From Charina bottae (Eukaryota > Chordata > Lepidosauria > Squamata > Charinaidae), in NCBI GenBank assembly GCA_023362775.1, contig JALMGJ010000025.1:9277501-9341500 (forward strand): a stretch of 64,000 nt of DNA, given 5' to 3'. Numbering within the stretch: the first letter of the stretch is position 1; the number at the start of each line of letters is the position of its first letter. Shown here in pieces: positions 57,366 through 64,000 of the stretch. Under the pieces are notes generated by a model. That model searched no databases. It had not been told where the DNA came from and was given only the letters and a program-made list of their open reading frames with translations. A program made the position numbers and the translations under genes.

Positions 57366-57494
57366 TGTTGTTGTTTATTCGTTCAGTCACTTCCGACTCT
57401 TCGTGACTTCATGGACCAGCCCACGCCAGAGCTTCCTGTCAGCCATCGCCATCCCCAGCTCCCCCACGGTCAAGTCCATCACCTCCAGAATATT
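57366..57494 (-). mobile_element. BovB-like LINE 3' end, antisense, diverged
   Basis: The plus strand reads TTGTTTATTCGTTCAGTCAC, CCGACTCTTCGTGAC, TCATGGACCAGCCCACGCCA, CTTCCTGTC, matching the antisense BovB end at 28,479-28,560 in word order (TTGTTCAGTCGT, CCGACTCTTTGTGACCCCAT, GGACCATAGCACGCCAGGCC). It then diverges into CCCCAGCTCCCCCACGGTC, suggesting a different RTE subfamily. About 130 bp survive. Confidence 0.65.
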
Positions 57495-57499
57495 TTCCC

Positions 57500-58735
57500 C
57501 CTGCCCGCTCTTATTCTACTTTTAACTACCGATTGATCATATGGCAACTTCAAGAGCAAATGGCCAGCATTGCATTTTTAACCTAGCTTGGGAGAAGAGA
57601 GCGGGAAGGCTTCTCATCAAGCGGAACTGCGAGCAATGACTTCCTCCACCTCAATTAAGAAACAACATGTTTTTTTTCTCAGCACTTTCCTTTTATCTAC
57701 TTGTCTTCTCATGTTTCCCTGTTATTTTTTATCCTTCATGCCATGGCAATGGTGCTGAATGCTGATGAGCTCCTGCTCCATTTAACCCAAGACATGCCTA
57801 TAACTGTTTTTCACCCTCTCTCTCTTTCAAGTGCTAGAAATACGAGATGAACATTTACAGGTTTGGTGCATGGCAGGTAATCTGATGAACCATTTGTGTT
57901 CCTCACATTTCCCTCTGGGCTCCAAAGAGGTTGGGTTGTTTCACTCCAGCTTGTCTCGGCTTGATGAGAAGATAGTGGGGAAATAAGCCACTGCATCAAA
58001 AGCAGGTGGCAGAGATGCACAGCTATTTTTATGACCTTATCAGGTTGGCTTTACTGGCAAATACTTGCTTAAGACAGGAAGCATCTGACTTCTAGGCCAA
58101 TGCAACATCAAAAAACATCATGTTATGCTGCAATTAAAGCCACACAGGCCTGATGACATTTAGGGTAGCAGAATTTTTCCCCATCATAGAGCACTGCATC
58201 ACATAGCAAGAAACACACTGATGTACAATACAATGTTAAACTGTATACCAGTATGTTTCTTGCTGTGATGTAGTACAAGCCACGTTGAGGAATCCTCAAC
58301 AATTTGTATTTGCTACCCTTGTCCTGCCTGTCATGTGGAAGATATGCTATTGCATTTAAAGAATGCTGGAAATACAGCAAATCAGTTTGACATTCTGGGT
58401 GACCTTCTGCAAAATGCAGTGTGCTCCATTCCGCAGAATGGAATCTAAACACTGAATTTCTCAATCTTAATTTGAAGTTCAGGGTTTGCTGTATGCATCC
58501 CATGGTTGCTTCTAGAATGTGTTTTTTGAAATAATATTATCATCTTGTGGTGGAGTGGACAGAAATATGTTTATTTTCCATTCATTGTCAATGAAAATGT
58601 TCTGTTTTGAGGAGGCACTTAACCAGTCCCCCCCCCCCTGATGTTTCTGTGGTTTGTATTGGAGATATAGCATTTGGCGTCATGTCACTAGAGGGTTATC
58701 CCTTCATAGAATCATTAAGTTAGGAAACCTTACTG
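57500..58735. other. No recognisable feature
   Basis: Unique-looking sequence with no recognisable similarity. Confidence 0.5.
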
Positions 58736-58741
58736 TGTAGG

Positions 58742-58810
58742 GCAGGAGGTCTCAAACTGTGGGTCATGAACCCAGAGAGTTGACACCAACTTAGTGGGGG
58801 GTTGCAAACT
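58742..58810 (+). mobile_element. Possible hAT terminal remnant
   Basis: GCAGGAGGTCTCAAACTGTG followed by GGTCATGAACCCAGAG resembles the common hAT end 'caggggttctcaaactgtgggtcgcgaccc'. No inverted partner was located, so this is a fragment or a chance match. Confidence 0.3.
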
Positions 58811-59029
58811 GTTTCTTTGAAACTGATCAGGGTTCTGAAGGCGAAGTGGGACTGTTGTTCAAACTCACTCCTGCTTTGCCAGGCTAAGCAAAATAGAGAG
58901 CAAAGAATAGAGCAGATTCTACCCGTGCTCATACTTCACCTGCAGACACCATCAGTTGTATTTATGAAGAGGGTGTCACGCTAATTAATGAGCTAATTAA
59001 TTAATTAATTAATTAATGACCTAACTCAT

Positions 59030-59305
59030 GAGCGTTTCAATTGGAGGTCAGCCTTTATTAAAGGCGCTATGGACTTTAAAGAAGCATGAGTACAGGGCGA
59101 AAGGGAGAAACGAGCTAAAAGGAAGGCACGTCAAGCAAACCCTCATCATGACCGTCTCCCACCCGGAAACCTATGCCCTCATTGTGGGAGGTTGTGCGGA
59201 TCCAGAATTGACCTTTACAGCCACTTACGGATCCACTGTTAAGATTTTACCCTTGGAAGACAATCTTACTCGGCTACGAGGGATCGCCAAAAAAAAAAAA
59301 AGAAT
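59030..59305 (+). pseudogene. LINE C-terminal C2H2-finger fragment and 3' end
   Basis: Frame 3 codons around 59,095-59,230 read EREKRAKRKARQANPHHDR, then LCPHCGRLCGSRIDLYSHLR followed by IHC and a stop. C-x2-C...H-x3-H with 'CGR.C.SRI.LysHlR' is the zinc finger at the C-terminus of certain endonuclease-reverse transcriptase LINEs that are often mis-annotated in vertebrates and molluscs. About 60 bp of 3' end and an A-rich run (59,289-59,301) follow. It stands out by higher GC from its AATT-rich flanks; ACTAATTAATT-like sequences on both sides may be a target duplication. Clade uncertain (RTE-like). Confidence 0.6.
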
Positions 59306-59309
59306 AGAA

Positions 59310-60410
59310 CACTAATTAATTTATAATTTTAGGACATCATGCTATCACAATGTTTGAAAACTTTGGCTGTTATTGAGGCCTATAAATGGGGATTGCCAAT
59401 GTCTCACAAGATCATGAGACAAAAAGTTTCATGATTTTTTGTTAATCTTCTGTTAGATGTTACCAAAATTCTGCATTATATTCGTGACTGGGAGCAGGCT
59501 GGTCCATACAGCTGAATAAAGTTTTTAACTCCTGGTTAATTACATATAATAAAGAAAGGATGTTGAGTGAGGCCTTGGAAATTGTAAGCTTTTCTTTTAA
59601 AAAAAGACGGAAATGAAGTTCCTGGGGGCAGGAGGCCCCTAAACTGGACCCTCAAACTAGAAACAACTGTTAGCATTCCTTCCAGGGCAAGTTTCTTACA
59701 CAGTGTTCTTCCAGACACTTTTGTTTGCAGCTCTGCACTCATTCTAACCCAGGGCTTTTCCCTATACAGGAATTGTTCTAAACATGAAACCACATTCCTG
59801 CACTCCCATAAGGCCATTGGGCTTTTGAGGCTTTGGGAAACTGCTGTTTTACTGTTGTCTCATTGGTGGGAACTCCTGTCCCATCCTCCTTCTGTCCTCC
59901 TGAGATTTTTCCCCCTTCTGCCAGATGGCAAAGCAGCACTGCGGCAATACACCACCATAGCTGCACTAAAGACTAGGTTTAGTACATCTCTACCATACTG
60001 TAACCAGCTGGATTTTAATGTTTCTCCTCCACTGAGAAAAGAAAATGATACAAGGAAATAATGAAGGTGGGGATAGATACAAGCTCGCTATCTCTCTCTG
60101 TGTGATATCCTTCCAAACAGGCTATTTGTGAGGGGTATTGCAGATACTATTTTGGCAGAATGAACTACCTTTGTGGAAAATGACAATATAAGACTGTAAT
60201 TGGGAAGCTCTTGATAAACTAGACATTGTAATTAGAAGGTAGATCATATTAGTCAATCCATTACATTCTCTCTACCTTCTCCCCTCTTCTCACCTGGCAT
60301 TTTACAGAGAAACAAAAAACAAAAGGAGATTTATTTGCAGTCACAGAGTCTGTCTTTCTGCAATGCTGAACTATGGATGAATCCTCATGGCTATCCATAT
60401 TTGGTTCTAT
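59310..60410. other. No recognisable feature
   Basis: Unique-looking sequence with no recognisable similarity. Confidence 0.5.
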
Positions 60411-60412
60411 AG

Positions 60413-60761
60413 CACAGCACGGTGGCGTAACAGTTAAGACTACCGACTGTCAAACGAAAGGACAGCAGGTCGGCAGTTCGAGACCCGGAAGCACCGCATA
60501 ATGGGGTGAGCTCCCGTTCTCGCCCAGCTCCTGCCAACCTAGCAGTTCAAAAGCACATAAAAATGCAAGTAAATACATTGGTACCACTCTGGTGGGAAGG
60601 TAACAGTGTTCCGTGCACCTCAGCATTTAGTCATGCTGGCCACATGACCACAGAAGCGTCTATAGACAACACTGGCTCCCTCAGCTGAGAATCGGGGGTT
60701 GAGCTCCGCCCCCTAGAGCCGGATACGACTGGAAGGGGAAACCTTACCTTACTTACCTTAC
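60413..60761 (+). mobile_element. Sauria-type SINE, diverged
   Basis: Head GCACGGTGGCGTAACAG, B box GGCAGTTCGAGACCC, GAGCTCCCGTTCTCGCCC, CTAGCAGTTCAAAAGC, GCAAGTAAATACATTGGTAC, GCCACATGACCACAG, terminus CCCTAGAGCCGGATACGACT and CCTTACCTTACTTACC. It differs from the three better-matched copies in the head and terminus, indicating an older or separate subfamily. Target duplication not resolved. Confidence 0.8.
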
Positions 60762-61079
60762 TTCACTTGTAGAATCATAACATCAAGTTGCAGAGGCTTA
60801 TTTATTTACTGCATTTATTTTCCACTTTTTCTCTGAAAATTCTCCCCTAATTTTATTCCCACAACAATAATCCTATGGTCTAGACTGCACTGAAAGAGAG
60901 TGACCAGCAAACATCTTCATCACAATACCATTCTTGACTCAGAGTTTTGGAGTCAGCCAAATTCAGGGCATCTCTCTACTAACTATTATTATCCATTTTC
61001 TAGTAATCTCTAGTAAACACACAATGAGTTGAATGTTGGGCCGACTTGAAAATAATGACTGTCTTGGGTCCAGAAAAGG

Positions 61080-61640
61080 GCAACAATCGTTAATATGAGT
61101 TAGCAGGAAATATTGTATAATGTCCTTGAGGGGCCAATTCAAATGGTTGTTCTTAACATTTAAAGCCCTGTACGATTCAGAGGCTTGCCTTCTCCCACAT
61201 ACATACATGGATCTTGATATAATCTTTTGAGACTTTTCTCTGGGTGCCTCTGCCAAATAAAGTATTAGCAGGTGATTCCTAAAGTTAGGGCATTCTCAGA
61301 TACGGCATTTCAATTATGAAATGCTCTCCCTAGAGAGGATTGCCGGGTGCCTCTATTTTAGGTGATTTTAATTTTAAAAAAATCTTCATGTCCTTCAATG
61401 ATTTATAGATATTTTGATCCTTCTGAAGTTTCAAAGTCTGCAGAGATTCTCACTGCTGCTATTAGCTTTGGTTATATTAGTTTTATTCTCTGAGGCAGTT
61501 TTATGCTGTAAAACAGTGTTATGTTGTTTGTGGTTTTAAACTTGTCTCTTCTTTATGTAATTGTTTGCTTTGTATTGTTGTCTGCCCAGAACACTGTGAT
61601 TATTGTTCACAAGGCATAGAGTAAGTCAGTAAATACTCCA
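61080..61640 (+). mobile_element. Decayed LINE 3' end (L2/CR1-like)
   Basis: Landmarks in LINE order: TTTAAAGCCCTGTACGATTC (the 'FKALYD' block), TATGAAATGCTCTCCCTAGA (the 'WN.LP' position) and a terminal GTCTGCCCAGAACACTGTGA. Stops and indels are numerous. Family and exact limits are uncertain. Confidence 0.4.
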
Positions 61641-61644
61641 GCCC

Positions 61645-64000
61645 TGTGCCATACAGCCTTAGGAGAGGGAGCATCAGATCATACACAGCAATCTCCTCAG
61701 CTTCATTTAATTCCATATACATTTTAGGAAACTAAGGGCTGAACCACACTTCCTGCTTGCCCCAGTGCAAGGACAGGGCACCTGTTCATTCAGGAGAGCT
61801 GGAATGGATGATGTGGTTGCCCTCAGCCCATCCTTAGCCTGCTGGGTGGGCAACCCTTAGCCTGGTGGGTGGGCAACTTCCACCTGAGTTTCCTTGTTCT
61901 GCATCACAAGTAGTGTTTTCCTCCCTCTATTGGCACAACCAGGGCAGTCTGATTCACCCACTGTGCTCCATTCTGTCTGACATAAATGTCTCTGTTCCAA
62001 CTGGCTGCTGTGGGCTCTGATGGATAACCACATCACCACCACTTCTACCAGGTCCTGCTCTCTGCTGCTGCAGCAATTTTATATAGGGCCGCTTGCCCTT
62101 TAAGACTGGACCTACAGACTTCAGTGGTGGAACAGTGAAATCCGGGCCATTTCTTTGTTTTTCCTTTTTACTAGGTGAAATTAACAAGTTTCTCCTCCAA
62201 GCCCAGGAAGAACTGTAGAATTGTTTCTTTTCCCCCCCTATCAGTCCTCAAAAGACCAGCCCATGGAAGGGTTTTGCTTTCCTAGCATGAGTGAGAGAGG
62301 AAAAGCAGCAGGGGAATCCACCTCTCAAGGGACCATGTTAACCATGGTCCAGACAAAACATCTGGTCATCATTATGGCCAAAGAGGAAGGAAGGGTTGAA
62401 ATCCCCAAAGAGATTTCTTAAGCTGGGTTCACGTCCAGGTGGTTTACATATGGGAGACAAGTGGCTGAAGTTTGTAATGTGGATAAGCCTTAAGAACAAC
62501 AAGGCAGGAAACAAGGAACAACCAGTCCAAAACACTCAGTATGCAGGAAGGGATGGTTGCAAAGATGTTATTCTAACTTCTTACACAATTACCTAAACCC
62601 CACTATTCCTGAATTTAGTGGTATATCACCCTGCACAAAGCTATCAAACTTTCCTTCTTCCTCTTTTGTAGGTCTTAGACATACGGATCTCAAATAAGCC
62701 TCTAAATTTCTCCAAAACTTTCAGTTCATTGTGTCAATGCATGGCATCTGCAAACCAGAGTAACAGCAAACATGTGGATTCAGGCATTTGCTACACCAAG
62801 GGACAATGTGGATAAAATGTTGCTGTAAGGTTGCAGCTCCAGCTTGAGCTCTGCTTCCATTATCCACATATTAGCAAAGAGATCCGAGACAGGGAAGCCA
62901 TGGAATAGGCCTACAGCCTTTCCTACATTTTGAATCCTGCTTGAGGAAGCCTACATGTGTGGCAATATGTACATCTGTATTTTTTTCACTTTGGCTGTCC
63001 ATACAAACATGCAAATGTTGGGGGCATGCTTCTGGATGTGGTCCAGAGCTCCAACCTACCCACATATCCATTTCAGACGATAGTGCAAACAAGAGGCTAA
63101 AAATTCCTGTGTTCTGCAGATGCTAGAGTGAAATGCAGGGTCAATATTTTGCTGAGAAGGTTCAACAATTTACTGTTCCAAAGTCTGGATATGCTAAATA
63201 ATACACCAGAGAGACATACTTTGAAATGTGGATACCAGCTTTTCCTTACTTAAACAAAACAATTCTGCTGCCCCCTCTCTATTTACAAAAGAAAATAGGT
63301 GCACAAAAGAACTGCAGTGAACACATTCATTCCATTCACACTGCTGTGCTGTGTAAGGCGGGAATAATTAAACCTCAGATTGTGATGTAAGCTCCAATAG
63401 AGAGAGTGGATGCATTATGCATGAGAAACGGCTTTTATTGCTGGATTCTTTCCCCCCCCTCTCATTTGGTGCCATTATATACCACTTGGATCAATCCATG
63501 TCTTTTAGAAAAAAGATCACAGTGGTTTGGGAATTTTCTCCATATTGAATGCATAGCATGCATATTGTCTACATATATTCTCAGCTGTTATCATGCAGCT
63601 GAAAATGCTTTCCAATTTTTTGAAAGAACATTTATTTTGTGGCAGAGCTCCTGATTCTTCTACCCCTCCCTATCCAATTAGAAGCTTCTGGATTCACTGG
63701 ATATAATTTTTAATGTTTCTGCTAGTAGTATAAAATTTTAAGATTAGTACCTTTGGAAATTGAATCTGATTTTTAATGATTATAGTGTCACATTTCCAGC
63801 CCAAAATACTTTTAAAATGTCATTAGCAGGCATACCATTAATCATTTTGATATTTTTACCATTAAAATATCTTTCTTTTTTCATTAAAGAAATAATGAAT
63901 TTGAAAACAGAGATAGAATCTATAACATATTAATGGCAGGGATGGAGACCAGATTAATATGCTTAATTCTCCTCTGCTCATGACACTTCTGGTTATGTGT
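61645..64000. other. No recognisable feature
   Basis: Unique-looking sequence; a 27-bp local duplication (GCCTGGTGGGTGGGCAAC-like, 61,836-61,878) is the only structure noted. Confidence 0.45.

Overview
The window reads as an AT-rich, gene-poor stretch of a vertebrate nuclear chromosome, most likely from a squamate reptile (lizard or snake). The evidence is the repeat mix: four Sauria-type tRNA-headed SINEs, RTE/BovB LINE 3' ends sharing a terminal motif with those SINEs, a full-length L1 with coding remnants, L2/CR1-type LINE ends, MIR/CORE-type SINEs, Tc1 and hAT DNA transposons, and abundant microsatellites. I found no host protein-coding exon, rRNA gene, functional tRNA gene or CRISPR array. 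Every open reading frame with recognisable similarity belongs to a transposable element.

Layout. 1-10.6 kb: mostly unique DNA with possible conserved non-coding blocks, an uninterrupted 236-nt purine tract, CORE-SINEs, a chimeric SINE with an L2-type tail, two hAT MITEs with perfect 8-bp target duplications, the first palindromic (Penelope-like?) element and an L2-like LINE end. 10.6-18.1 kb: an old CR1 fragment, two more palindromic elements, a Sauria SINE beside a BovB 3' end, and a purine-rich retroposon. 18.1-26.0 kb: a full-length L1 (5' UTR, ORF1, ORF2, 3' UTR, 10-bp target duplication) whose 3' UTR is split by a complete Tc1 transposon; the Tc1 transposase appears broken by only one extra base. 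26-33.2 kb: a 46-bp perfect palindrome, a second Sauria SINE, an antisense BovB end, another LINE end with a Cys/His motif, a possible solo LTR, and a decayed Tc1 that itself carries a short retroposon. 33-43.8 kb: mostly unique sequence with microsatellites. 43.8-50.2 kb: two L2-like LINE ends in opposite orientations, a possible retroviral-type LTR, a Sauria SINE and a CORE-SINE. 50-53 kb: unique. 53.0-55.4 kb: a BED-finger hAT transposon of the GTF2IRD2/Charlie type, broken by frameshifts and stops. 55.4-64 kb: mostly unique, with a BovB-like end, a LINE C-terminal zinc-finger fragment, a Sauria SINE and a decayed LINE end.

The elements form mobilisation partnerships: Sauria SINEs carry a BovB-like 3' terminus, one SINE carries an L2-like 3' terminus, and the hAT MITEs need a hAT transposase from elsewhere. 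The most unusual objects are three short elements with a common 110-nt module arranged head-to-head. They have perfect hairpin arms, asymmetric ends, 12-13-bp target duplications and a hammerhead-ribozyme-like core. I infer a non-autonomous Penelope-like or retrozyme-like family. Family names are from memory of sequence features, not from a search.
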